From Nannocystis bainbridge (GTDB taxonomy: Bacteria; Myxococcota_A; Polyangia; Nannocystales; Nannocystaceae): a stretch of DNA of 64,000 nucleotides. The notes below the pieces were generated by a model. It was not told the origin of the DNA and ran no database searches. It saw only the letters and a list, made by a program, of their open reading frames with translations. The position numbers and the translations under genes were made by a program. The stretch covers positions 3,746,001 to 3,810,000 of the forward strand of contig NZ_JAQNDL010000001.1 in assembly GCF_028368995.1 (NCBI RefSeq), given 5' to 3'. Positions 53,006 to 63,433 of the stretch are shown piece after piece; within the stretch, counting starts at the first letter, position 1, and each line of letters starts with the position of its first letter.

Positions 53006-53396
53006 CCCCTCAGGCCGCGGCAATATACACGAGCGGCCCAGCCCGAAGCGTCGCGAAGGCCACGCGCAGGTGAACCCTGTAGCGATCGTCGACGCACGTG
53101 CGCAAGCTCGCGGGTGTCGCCCGCGATGATTGGGGCCTCGATGCGACGCCCATCGCCGCGTCGTCGCCCGTTGCAAGCGTGCGCCGATCCTCGCGCGAGC
53201 GGCCCGGGGGCATCGAGGCTCGCAGCGACACCTCGCCGATCCGCTGCGCCGCCCCTCGCCTGTCGGGCGCGCGCCACTCGCCATCGCGGCAGGCAGCGTC
53301 GGTCTGTTCCGTCGATCGCGGCTCCATGGCTCGCCTCCTCGCGCGGCTGCGCCCGGGGCGCGGCCGCGAACCGAGATTCGTGCTACTCGCGAGGCC
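53006..53396. other. Gap of ~390 bases, no gene seen
   Basis: This divergent spacer between the metallophosphatase and the EI24-family gene contains only Arg/Pro/Ala-rich open frames of random appearance. A small AT-rich patch (CAATATACACG) lies near 53022-53032, upstream of the phosphatase start, and may belong to its promoter. No hairpin-family repeat was found here. Confidence 0.55.
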
Positions 53397-54152
53397 ATGT
53401 CGTCCGCTGCCGCCTCCTCGAGCCTCCCGCGCGGCCTCCAGCTGGCCGGCCGTGGCCTGCAGATCGCGCTCGCCAGCCCCGAGGTCCGCCGCGCCTATCT
53501 CCGCCTGGCGGTGGTGCTGGTCATCCTCGCCGTCGTGCTCACGGCGCTGCTCGGCGGCCTGCTGTGGTGGCTGGTGCCTGTCTCTGGGGACATGTCCTGG
53601 ACGACATGGCTCGGGCGCTGGGCGCTGCGGATCGGCGGCGGCCTGCTGGCGCTGGTGGCCGCGCCGATGCTGTCCTTCTTCGTCGTCAGCATCGGCCTCC
53701 CGTTCCTGGCCGACGGCGTGTTCATGGCCGGCATGCGCGCGACCGACCCGGCGCTGGCGGCCCGGCTCGAGCGGCCGGCCGAGCTCGGGTTCGTGGCCGC
53801 GACCGTCGGCAGCATCCGCCGCGCGGTCTATTTCCTCGGCGTCACCGCGGTCCTGTTCGGGCTCACGCTGGTCCCGTTCGTCGGGCCGCTGCTCGGGCCG
53901 CCGCTGCAGCTGTGGTACGCGGCGCGGACCTTCACCTGGGAGCTGCTCGACCCGTACTTCGAGCGGACCGGCCAGACCTACGCGCAACAGCAGACGGTCG
54001 TGCGGGCCCACCGCGCGACCCTCGCCGGCTTTGGTCTGCCGTGGGTGGCGGTGATGGCCCTCCCATTCGTGGGCCCTCTGCTCTTTGGTCTCGCGCAGGC
54101 CGCCGTGGCGACGGTCGTCGCCGACGAGCTCGAAGCGGCTACAGCGCGCTGA
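53397..54152 (+). CDS. EI24/CysZ-like membrane protein
   Basis: The 251-residue protein has about four membrane helices. The N-terminal 'RGLQLAGRGLQIALASPEVRRAYLRLAVVLVILAVVLTALLGGLLWWL', the central 'FFVVSIGLPFLADGVFMAGM' and the C-terminal 'FLGVTAVLFGLTLVPFVGPLLGPPLQLWYAARTFTWELLDPYFERTGQTY...FVGPLLFGLAQAAVATVVADEL' match the EI24 (etoposide-induced 2.4/CysZ) domain. CysZ takes up sulfate in other bacteria, but no sulfur gene is adjacent, so the role here is open. A hairpin repeat in frame (53580-53597) encodes the loop PVSGDMSWTTW after the first helix. ATG 53397 is chosen because homology begins just after it. Confidence 0.83.
   Translation: MSSAAASSSLPRGLQLAGRGLQIALASPEVRRAYLRLAVVLVILAVVLTALLGGLLWWLVPVSGDMSWTTWLGRWALRIGGGLLALVAAPMLSFFVVSIGLPFLADGVFMAGMRATDPALAARLERPAELGFVAATVGSIRRAVYFLGVTAVLFGLTLVPFVGPLLGPPLQLWYAARTFTWELLDPYFERTGQTYAQQQTVVRAHRATLAGFGLPWVAVMALPFVGPLLFGLAQAAVATVVADELEAATAR
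53580..53597. repeat. Hairpin-family repeat inside the EI24-type gene
   Basis: TGTCT/GGACA with loop CTGG (one T-G pair) overlaps the palindrome GGACATGTCC (53588-53597). It is translated as the loop PVSGDMSW. Confidence 0.75.
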
Positions 54153-54434
54153 TTCTGTCCGCGGGGACAATCGGACAATCGTCCGGGCGACCGTCCGCAA
54201 CCTGTCGGAAAGGCCAGGTGGTCGGCACAGCTCGCTGGGGGCCCGAGGTCCGAGATCGGGACGCCACTCGAACCGCGTTCGTCAGGCCCCTGAGGGGCGT
54301 GGACACCGCCCCCCAGGCTGACTGCTGAGGCAGGGCTTTCCAGCCCTGTGCACACGTCGTAGGATATCAACCTCGATGTCGGCCCAAAAGGTATCCTGAT
54401 GGCCCCTTCTCGTCAAATTGACGCTTCCAGGGTT
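54153..54434. other. Gene-free segment with two hairpins before a sigma-54-type promoter
   Basis: TGTCC/GGACA with loop GCGG (54156-54169) lies 3 bases past the EI24-type stop and belongs to the hairpin family. CAGGGCT/AGCCCTG with loop TTCC (54331-54348) is a perfect 7-base stem of another sequence. G+C falls from about 54350 to 54480 compared with the surroundings. Confidence 0.6.
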
Positions 54435-54450
54435 TGGCAAGCTTCTTGCT
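54435..54450 (+). promoter_or_regulatory. Sigma-54-type promoter
   Basis: TGGCAAGCTTCTTGCT matches the sigma-54 consensus TGGCAC-N5-TTGCW at all but one position, with GG and GC exactly 12 bases apart as required. Transcription would begin near 54461, 19 bases before the ATG at 54480. Function is inferred from the match; an enhancer-binding site was not identified. Confidence 0.65.
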
Positions 54451-54479
54451 GTTAGAGACCTGCCCCCCCTGGAGCCGCC

Positions 54480-54659
54480 ATGTCCGCCAAGACCGAAGTT
54501 CCCTGGGTCTACCTGTGCCTCAAGGTGCAATACGCCTCTCCACAGGTCGGTGCCCGCCTGGCTCTGGGGTTAGCCCATACCTGGCCCGCGAACGACAGTG
54601 TAGAAGCCCCCACGCCCGTCGCGCCGGGCAAGCTCGGCGCCCGCCGTGACAGCGCCTAG
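54480..54659 (+). CDS. Small hypothetical protein behind a sigma-54-type promoter
   Basis: An ATG at 54480 opens a 59-residue frame (MSAKTEVPWVYLCLKVQYAS, then PQVGARLALGLAHTW and a Pro/Ala/Gly tail) that ends with TAG at 54657-54659. A GGAG sequence lies 7-10 bases before the ATG, and the sigma-54-type promoter ends 29 bases upstream. G+C at third positions is lower than in neighbouring genes. The first half could form one hydrophobic beta or helical unit. I recognise no family. A second frame (54434-54649) overlaps it but begins inside the promoter. Existence is plausible, not certain. Confidence 0.5.
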   Translation: MSAKTEVPWVYLCLKVQYASPQVGARLALGLAHTWPANDSVEAPTPVAPGKLGARRDSA

Positions 54660-54902
54660 ACCGCTGTTCTCTTGCCCTGGCGGCTGATTCTGTCGCCGCC
54701 GGGCCCCACCCTGTCCCGTCCTGTTTCGCGCCGGCAGGCTCCGCTCCTGGGGCCGCTCGCCCGCGCAGGATCGCCCGACCCGAAGCCCGGACGCCTGTCC
54801 GCTTCGTGTTGACACCACCAGCGTCGCGGCCTCTCGCCGGCCGTCAGACCGGGCCCCGGCAGCCCTAGAGTCCTCCCGCCCGCGACGCGCGGGGGAGGAC
54901 CC

Positions 54903-55928
<1,026 letters not shown>

Positions 55929-55937
55929 CCCGTTCGC

Positions 55938-55967
55938 AAGGGACAGGTCCCCGAGGACCTGTCCCTT
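55938..55967. terminator. Hairpin-family repeat acting as likely bidirectional terminator
   Basis: Perfect 13-base stem, left arm AAGGGACAGGTCC, loop CCGA, followed by TCAACATGTCCGAGAGG. It lies 10 bases past the aldo/keto reductase stop and 24 bases from the convergent gene's stop, so it can end both transcripts. Confidence 0.75.
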
Positions 55968-55990
55968 TCAACATGTCCGAGAGGACCGAC

Positions 55991-56422
55991 TCAGTGCAGC
56001 CACTCGTGGCGGCGAGCCCGCTCCTGCAGGGCCTGGACCGAGTCGTTGGTGTAGTCGCCGATGATCTCGCGGACCACCGACTTCTGCAGGGTGGCCCTGG
56101 CGACCTCGCGCAGGCGACCGACGAAGTCGGCCGGGGCGGCGATGACCAGGCGGCCGAACTGACGCTGGTGCTGGGCCTGCGTCAGGCGCTCGACGATCTG
56201 GCGCACGAACTTGGAGTCTTGCTCCTCGGCCGCGCCGCGGGTCTCGCTGACCAGGTCACGCCGACCTGACGCGCTGCTCGAACCCCCGCGCCGCTCGTAA
56301 CGGGGACGTTCGGGGCTCTCGAGCGTCTCGATCGGGGTCAACGTGGGCTTCATGCGGGAGCCTTGGACCTCGAAGAGCAGGGCCTGACTGCGATCCGCGA
56401 CGACGAACCAGGTCGATTCCAT
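55991..56422 (-). CDS. Host-attachment-family protein (PF10116-like)
   Basis: The 143-residue product starts MESTWFVVADRSQALLFEV, contains the charged middle RDLVSETRGAAEEQDSKFVRQIVERLTQAQHQRQFGRLVIAAPADFVGRLREV, and ends with LQKSVVREIIGDYTNDSVQALQERARRHEWL; this order is that of the family first described as needed for attachment of Agrobacterium to host cells, now seen in many free-living bacteria and related in fold to peptide-release-factor-like RNase domains. The real role is unclear. A strong GAGGAGG ribosome site precedes the ATG at 56422. It converges with the aldo/keto reductase gene. Confidence 0.85.
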   Translation of the reverse strand: MESTWFVVADRSQALLFEVQGSRMKPTLTPIETLESPERPRYERRGGSSSASGRRDLVSETRGAAEEQDSKFVRQIVERLTQAQHQRQFGRLVIAAPADFVGRLREVARATLQKSVVREIIGDYTNDSVQALQERARRHEWLH

Positions 56423-56805
56423 TCCGGTACCTCCTCATTTTCGATGCTGGGGCAGGCCGTGAGGCCGTACAAGCCGGGACGGGCCGCCCGGCCGCGTGAA
56501 CAACCGCGGGGCCCCTGCCGCCCATTCCCGCCCGGCGATCCCCCAGCGCCGCGCCCCCGGCCTCGCGTCGGCGCGGCAAAACTCCGTGACTACGCGTGAA
56601 TTCCCGGTCCCGGGGGCCTGGCGCGCTTCGTGAGCCGGCGCATCTACGTCGGCCGCCTCACGCACCGCCGCTGCGGGCCCCTGCAGCAGCGCTGCGGGGC
56701 CGGGCGCGGCCATAGCGCGGGGGGCGCCGCCAGGGTCCGCGGCGGCCGGCAAAAGCGCGTAGCCGCGTCGGACCGCCCGCGCTATCCTCCCGCCCCTCAC
56801 GGCGT
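56423..56805. other. Gap of ~380 bases, no gene seen
   Basis: This is the divergent spacer between the host-attachment-type gene and gyrA and must carry both promoters. A less G+C-rich piece (CGGCAAAACTCCGTGACTACGCGTGAATTCC) lies about 210 bases before gyrA. No reliable promoter motif or hairpin-family repeat was identified; only Arg/Pro/Ala-rich chance frames are present. Confidence 0.5.
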
Positions 56806-59412
<2,607 letters not shown>

Positions 59413-59414
59413 CC

Positions 59415-59428
59415 TGTCCCTCCGGACA
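59415..59428. repeat. Hairpin-family repeat between gyrA and hemL
   Basis: Perfect stem TGTCC/GGACA with loop CTCC, 2 bases after the gyrA stop. Confidence 0.7.
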
Positions 59429-59459
59429 TGTTCTCAAGCACCTGGCCCCGAGGACAGCG

Positions 59460-60809
59460 ATGAGCACCACGCCCGAGTTCTGGACCCAGATCCCCGGTGA
59501 CGGCCGGGCCGGCGCCAACAGCCGCGCGCTCTTCAACGCCGCCCAGTTCGTCATCCCGGGCGGCGTCAACAGCCCGGTGCGCGCGTTCAAGGCGGTCGGC
59601 GGCGACCCGCCGTTCATCCGCGCCGCCCGCGGGCCCTACCTGCTGACGGAGGACGGCGTCACTCTGGTCGACTACGTCGGCTCCTGGGGCCCGGCGATCC
59701 TCGGCCACGCCCACCCCGAGGTGGTCGACGCCGTCTGCCGCGCCGCCCGCGACGGCCTGTCCTTCGGGGCATGTTCGGCCGGCGAGGTCGAGTTCGCCGA
59801 GCTGCTGTGCCGCGTGGTCCCGGCGCTCAAGGACGGCATGGTCCGCCTGGTCTCGTCGGGCACCGAGGCGACGATGAGCGCCCTGCGGCTGGCCCGCGGC
59901 TTCACCGGCCGCAGCAAGATCGTCAAGATCGACGGCGGCTACCACGGCCACGCCGACTTCCTGCTGGTGGCCGCCGGCTCGGGCGCCGCCACCCTCGGCA
60001 TCCCCGGCTCCGAGGGCGTGCCCGCGGCCACGGTCGCCGACACCCTCACCGTCCCGTTCAACAGCGTCGTCGCCGTCGAGCAGGTGCTCGAGCAGCACCG
60101 CGGCGACATCGCCGCCATCATCGTCGAGCCCGTGCCCGGCAACATGGGCTGCGTGCCGCCCGACCCCGGCTACCTGCAGGCGCTGCGCGACGCCTGCACC
60201 CGCGAGGGCGTGGTCCTGGTGTTCGACGAGGTGATGACGGGCTTCCGCGTCGCCCTCGGCGGCGCCCAGCAGCGCTACGGCGTCACCCCCGACCTCGTCT
60301 GCCTCGGCAAGATCGTCGGCGGCGGCATGCCGGTCGGCGCCTACGGCGGTCGCCGCGACATCATGCAGCACGTCGCCCCGCTGGGCCCGGTCTACCAGGC
60401 GGGCACCCTCAGCGGGAACCCGGTCGCGGTCGCGGCCGGCCTGGCGACCCTGCAGATCTTGACCCGCGACGACCCCTACGCCGCCCTCGAGGCCACCTCC
60501 GCCGCCCTGGCCGCGGGCCTGTCCGCCCGCGCCGCCAAGGCCGGCGTGCCGGTGGTGATGAACCGCGTCGGCGCCATGTTCACCGGCTTCTTCCGCAGCG
60601 GAGAGGTCCACGACTACGACGACGCCAAGGCCAGCGACCTCGGCGCCTTCGCCGAATTCCACCGCGAGATGCTGACCTGCGGGGTCTACCTGGCGCCCTC
60701 GCAATTCGAGGCCAGCTTTGTCTCGCTCGCCCACGACGCCGCGGCCATCGAGCACACCCTCGCCGCCGCCGAGGCCGCCTTCGCCGCGGTCGCCCGTCGC
60801 TACGGCTAG
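59460..60809 (+). CDS. hemL: Glutamate-1-semialdehyde 2,1-aminomutase
   Basis: The 449-residue PLP enzyme converts glutamate-1-semialdehyde to 5-aminolevulinate in C5 haem synthesis. The family start SRALFNAAQFVIPGGVNSPVRAFKAVGGDPPFI, the PLP-binding Lys in CLGKIVGGGMPVGAYGG, SSGTEATMSALRLARGFTGRSKIVKIDGGYHGHAD and the C-terminal end are all present. ATG 59460 is chosen because homology starts ten residues later; upstream the frame runs antisense-like through gyrA. The atpZ gene follows by 18 bases. Confidence 0.96.
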   Translation: MSTTPEFWTQIPGDGRAGANSRALFNAAQFVIPGGVNSPVRAFKAVGGDPPFIRAARGPYLLTEDGVTLVDYVGSWGPAILGHAHPEVVDAVCRAARDGLSFGACSAGEVEFAELLCRVVPALKDGMVRLVSSGTEATMSALRLARGFTGRSKIVKIDGGYHGHADFLLVAAGSGAATLGIPGSEGVPAATVADTLTVPFNSVVAVEQVLEQHRGDIAAIIVEPVPGNMGCVPPDPGYLQALRDACTREGVVLVFDEVMTGFRVALGGAQQRYGVTPDLVCLGKIVGGGMPVGAYGGRRDIMQHVAPLGPVYQAGTLSGNPVAVAAGLATLQILTRDDPYAALEATSAALAAGLSARAAKAGVPVVMNRVGAMFTGFFRSGEVHDYDDAKASDLGAFAEFHREMLTCGVYLAPSQFEASFVSLAHDAAAIEHTLAAAEAAFAAVARRYG

Positions 60810-60827
60810 CGAGGGAGAGATCCGCCC

Positions 60828-61163
60828 ATGACCGAACGCCGCAAGAGAGAGCCGCTGCTCAAGCAGGCGCGGTGGTTCCAGCTCGCCGAGGCCGGCTCGG
60901 TCGGCATCGAGATGGCCGTGGCGATCGCCATCGGCGCGTTTGGGGGCATGTACCTCGAGCGTCACGTCACGCACTGGGCCCCGTGGACCACCTACATCGG
61001 CCTGGCGGTCGGCATCAGCGCCGCCGGGCTGGCGGTGGTCCGCACCGCCCGCAAGTTCAGCGCCCGCATCGAGGCCGAGGAGCGGGCCGAGGCGCGGGCC
61101 GCCGGGGCCAGTCCCCAAAGTCACCAAAGTCACGAGTCGACTGACGATCCCGAGGTCCGGTAG
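60828..61163 (+). CDS. atpZ: AtpZ/AtpI-type ATP synthase accessory membrane protein
   Basis: The 111-residue product has two membrane helices (AGSVGIEMAVAIAIGAFGGMYLERHV and WTTYIGLAVGISAAGLAVV) and a charged C-terminal tail (ARKFSARIEAEERAEARAA), the pattern of AtpZ (also listed as AtpI in some genomes), which sits next to the Fo genes and takes part in c-ring assembly or Mg2+/Ca2+ supply. GGGAGAG lies at a suitable distance before the ATG. The next gene starts 2 bases after its stop, so the four atp genes form one operon, with hemL possibly ahead of them. Confidence 0.85.
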   Translation: MTERRKREPLLKQARWFQLAEAGSVGIEMAVAIAIGAFGGMYLERHVTHWAPWTTYIGLAVGISAAGLAVVRTARKFSARIEAEERAEARAAGASPQSHQSHESTDDPEVR

Positions 61164-61165
61164 TC

Positions 61166-61582
61166 GTGGATCCGGCGATCTGGGATCTCGTACGGCGCCG
61201 CGTGTATTTGTGGACGCTCACGCTCACCGCGATCGCGGCCGGCCTCGCAGCCGCGCTGGCGGGCGCCGAGCAGGGTTGGAGCGTCGTCGCCGGGGCTCTG
61301 ATCGGCTTCGTCAACCTCGCCTCGCTCGCGCGGGCCGTGGTGCGCCTGGTGGGCGAGGCGCGGGCCGACCCGCAGCGGCACGCCGGCGGGGGCGGCGGAG
61401 CGGTGCTCGCTCTGGTGCGCTGGCCGGTCGCTGCTCTTGCGACCGTCGCCGTCCTTTGGTACATGCCCGGCCGACCTGAGGGGCTCGCAGCAGGGGTCCT
61501 GGCGGCATTGGCCGCCTTCTGCCTGGCGGCACTCCACAGCCGCGCCGACCTCTCCCGCGACGATCCCGAACCGGACGCCTGA
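61166..61582 (+). CDS. atpI: ATP synthase protein I-like (AtpI)
   Basis: The 138-residue protein, read from GTG 61166, has four predicted membrane helices: VYLWTLTLTAIAAGLAAALAG, WSVVAGALIGFVNLASLARAVV, VLALVRWPVAALATVAVLWYM and GLAAGVLAALAAFCLAALHSRA. This length and layout fit ATP synthase subunit I (PF03899), a chaperone for c-ring assembly. No charged catalytic residue is expected. It starts 2 bases after atpZ and ends 2 bases before atpB, so coupling to its neighbours is tight. Family assignment is based on context plus topology, as sequence conservation is low. Confidence 0.75.
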   Translation: MDPAIWDLVRRRVYLWTLTLTAIAAGLAAALAGAEQGWSVVAGALIGFVNLASLARAVVRLVGEARADPQRHAGGGGGAVLALVRWPVAALATVAVLWYMPGRPEGLAAGVLAALAAFCLAALHSRADLSRDDPEPDA

Positions 61583-61584
61583 AC

Positions 61585-62373
61585 ATGGGTGATCACGACA
61601 GTTGGTACACGCTCCTGATGCCCGAGTTTTGGGCCCACCTGGAGTCCAGCGCCGCCGAGCATCTCGCCCGTGACAAGGCGTTCCTGATCTTCGGTGCCTC
61701 GCACTTCACGCTGGTGCACGTCGCCGGCGCCCTCCTCGCCTTCATCATTTTGATCATCGCCGCGCTGCGCTACCGCGCCAGCCTGCAGGACAGTTCGCGC
61801 GGGGTGATCCCGCCGCGCAACTTCGGTCTGGCGGCGATGGTCGATGGCTTCGTCGGCGCGGTCTACAACCTCTCGGCCGACGTCATGGGTGAGGAGGACG
61901 CCAAGAAGTTCCTCCCGCTGACCGGCACGCTGGCGCTGTTCATCTTCGTCTGCAACATCCAGGGTCTGGTCCCCGGCATGTTGCCGCCGACCGACACGCT
62001 GAAGACCAACCTCGTCTTCGCGCTGATCGTCTTCATCGTCTACAACGTCGCTGGCGTGGTGCGGAACGGCTTCGGCTACCTCGCTCACTTCCTCGGCCCG
62101 AAGATCGGCGGGTTCCCCTGGCTGTTCTTCCTGTTCTTGCCGATCGAGATCGTCAGCCACCTGGCCCGTCCGGTCTCGCTGTCCTTGCGCCTCACCGGCA
62201 ACATCGTCGCTGACCACAAGGTCGTCGGCGTGGTCGCCCTGATGGTGCCGCTGCTGGTGCCGCTGCCGTTCCTCCTGCTGGGTACGGTCGTGGCGATCGT
62301 CCAGACCCTCGTCTTCACCTTGCTGACCATCATCTTCATCGGCCTCGCCGTCGAGCACGCCGAAGAGCACTGA
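61585..62373 (+). CDS. atpB: F-type ATP synthase subunit a
   Basis: The 262-residue membrane protein is the stator a subunit that carries ions to the c-ring. The essential Arg lies in LARPVSLSLRLTGNIVADHKVVG, with the following helices typical of subunit a and the C-terminal LLTIIFIGLAVEHAEEH. The N-terminal half has GDHDSWYTLLMPEFWAHL and the first helix at VHVAGALLAFIILIIAALRY. It is in one operon with atpZ, atpI and atpE. ATG 61585 directly follows the preceding stop. Confidence 0.95.
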   Translation: MGDHDSWYTLLMPEFWAHLESSAAEHLARDKAFLIFGASHFTLVHVAGALLAFIILIIAALRYRASLQDSSRGVIPPRNFGLAAMVDGFVGAVYNLSADVMGEEDAKKFLPLTGTLALFIFVCNIQGLVPGMLPPTDTLKTNLVFALIVFIVYNVAGVVRNGFGYLAHFLGPKIGGFPWLFFLFLPIEIVSHLARPVSLSLRLTGNIVADHKVVGVVALMVPLLVPLPFLLLGTVVAIVQTLVFTLLTIIFIGLAVEHAEEH

Positions 62374-62414
62374 GCCCCCTGTCCTCGCGGCCCTGGCCGT
62401 TTCGGAGCTGTCCC

Positions 62415-62756
62415 ATGCGCAACATCACCAAGATCGCCTCCTTCCTGTTCACCTTCCTCGTCCCCGCGATCGTCCTGGCCGCTCCCGCTGGTGCTGCCGA
62501 GACCTCCGGCTCCGAGCGCTCGATCTACGGCTTCGCCATGGCGATCGCCATCGGCCTCGCCGCGCTCGGCGGTGGCCTGGGCCAGGGTCGCGCCGTCGCG
62601 GCCGCCCTCGAGGGCATCTGCCGCAACCCGAACAGCGCCGGCAAGGTCCTCGTCCCGATGCTCCTCGGCCTCGCCTTCATCGAGTCGCTGGTCATCTTCG
62701 CCCTCATCATCGCCTTCACCCTCGGCGGCTACGTCGCCCCGACGATCGGCGGCTGA
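62415..62756 (+). CDS. atpE: F-type ATP synthase subunit c with N-terminal extension
   Basis: The 113-residue protein forms the rotating c-ring. A signal-like N-terminal stretch of ~30 residues (MRNITKIASFLFTFLVPAIV, then LAAPAGAAET) is followed by the two-helix hairpin: GFAMAIAIGLAALGGGLGQGRAVAAALEGI and LVPMLLGLAFIESLVIFALIIAF with the polar loop RNPNSAGK. The ion-binding carboxylate is Glu90. Gln57 and Ser91 occupy the positions of Gln32 and Ser66 of Na+-binding c subunits (the Gln-to-Glu spacing of 33 is the same), but Thr67 is replaced by Leu92. It ends the operon: no F1 or b-subunit genes follow. Confidence 0.93.
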   Translation: MRNITKIASFLFTFLVPAIVLAAPAGAAETSGSERSIYGFAMAIAIGLAALGGGLGQGRAVAAALEGICRNPNSAGKVLVPMLLGLAFIESLVIFALIIAFTLGGYVAPTIGG

Positions 62757-62788
62757 GCAGCCCCGAGCCGCTCCGGCTCTTCGGCCTC

Positions 62789-62832
62789 CACGAGCCCCTC
62801 GGACCTCGCGTCCGCGGGGCTTCGTGTTTAAT
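62789..62832 (+). terminator. Rho-independent terminator after atpE
   Basis: CACGA-GCCCC pairs with GGGGC-TTCGTG, and inside it CGGAC pairs with GTCCG around CTCGC; the stem is followed by TTTAATT. It lies 33 bases after the atpE stop. Confidence 0.8.
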
Positions 62833-62852
62833 TCAGGCCTGACTTTTCGCGC

Positions 62853-62882
62853 ATGTCCGATGCGACATGTCCCATCGGACAT
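62853..62882. repeat. Hairpin-family repeat with 10-base stem
   Basis: Left arm ATGTCCGATG, right arm CATCGGACAT, perfect, around the 10-base loop CGACATGTCC that is itself a family half-copy. It lies 20 bases after the atp terminator. Confidence 0.8.
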
Positions 62883-62949
62883 CGCGGTCGACCTGCGCAT
62901 CAGGAATGATCCCCCGGCGCACCCCGCCGAGCTGACCGCCGCGACCACG

Positions 62950-63130
62950 CCCTCGTCGTCGCCCGCCTCCCGCTCGTCGCGCCACGACAACGCCCTCGTC
63001 GTCGCCCGCCTCCTGCTCGTCGCGCCGCGCCGACCCCTCGTCGTCGCCAGGCTCCCGCTCGTCGCGCCGCGACGACGCCCTCGTCGTCGCCAGCCTCCCG
63101 CTCGTCGCGCCGGGACGAACGCCTCGTCTC
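62950..63130. repeat. Tandem repeat of 42-43 bases, about four copies
   Basis: CCCTCGTCGTCGCC recurs at 62950, 62993, 63035 and 63078, with a degenerate copy near 63121. Between copies lie the variants GCCTCC(C/T)GCTCGTCGCGCC. The period of 42-43 is not a multiple of three, and no gene covers the region, so it is a non-coding direct repeat. The total gap 62757-63433 contains no convincing gene. Confidence 0.75.
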
Positions 63131-63260
63131 GCCGGAACGAACGCCGAACTTTTCGCGAGAAAGCGTCTGTTCGGCGGCCAGCCCTGGCCGACGAACAGGC
63201 GCCGCCGATCGCCGCCTGGGCGTCCCTCGCAGCGGAGCCGAGGACGGCGGTCGGGCCTCT

Positions 63261-63276
63261 CACGGCTGCAGCCGTG
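63261..63276. repeat. Perfect 16-base palindrome CACGGCTGCAGCCGTG
   Basis: Lies four bases before the left arm of the larger inverted repeat at 63280. Confidence 0.6.
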
Positions 63277-63279
63277 CTC

Positions 63280-63381
63280 GGGGTTCGGGGGAGGGTCGGC
63301 GACGAATACGAGACAGGATGGCCGCGAGGAACGAGCGTCCATCCAGACGCTGAACTCGTCGCCGACCCTCCCCCGGACCCC
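63280..63381. repeat. Long inverted repeat, 26-base arms, 50-base loop
   Basis: The arm 63280-63305 pairs with 63356-63381 at 25 of 26 positions, and the remaining pair can be G-T. Within the loop, GGATGG and CCATCC could pair again. It lies 53 bases downstream of the rimK stop. It could be a terminator for rimK, a structured RNA, or the remains of a mobile element; no transposase is seen. Confidence 0.7.
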
Positions 63382-63433
63382 TTGCGAGGCGCAGTCGGCA
63401 ATATGCGAAGCAGCCTGCCCCCCTCGAGCGAGC

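Noticed and set aside
54434..54649. An alternative 71-residue frame overlapping the 59-residue ORF
   Set aside because: It begins inside the putative promoter with a non-ATG codon and lacks a ribosome site; the ATG at 54480 fits the promoter better.
59758..59771. Hairpin TGTCC/GGGCA in hemL
   Set aside because: The encoded residues (LSFGAC) match the conserved SFGA region of HemL, so the hairpin is probably chance from conserved codons and was not counted in the family.
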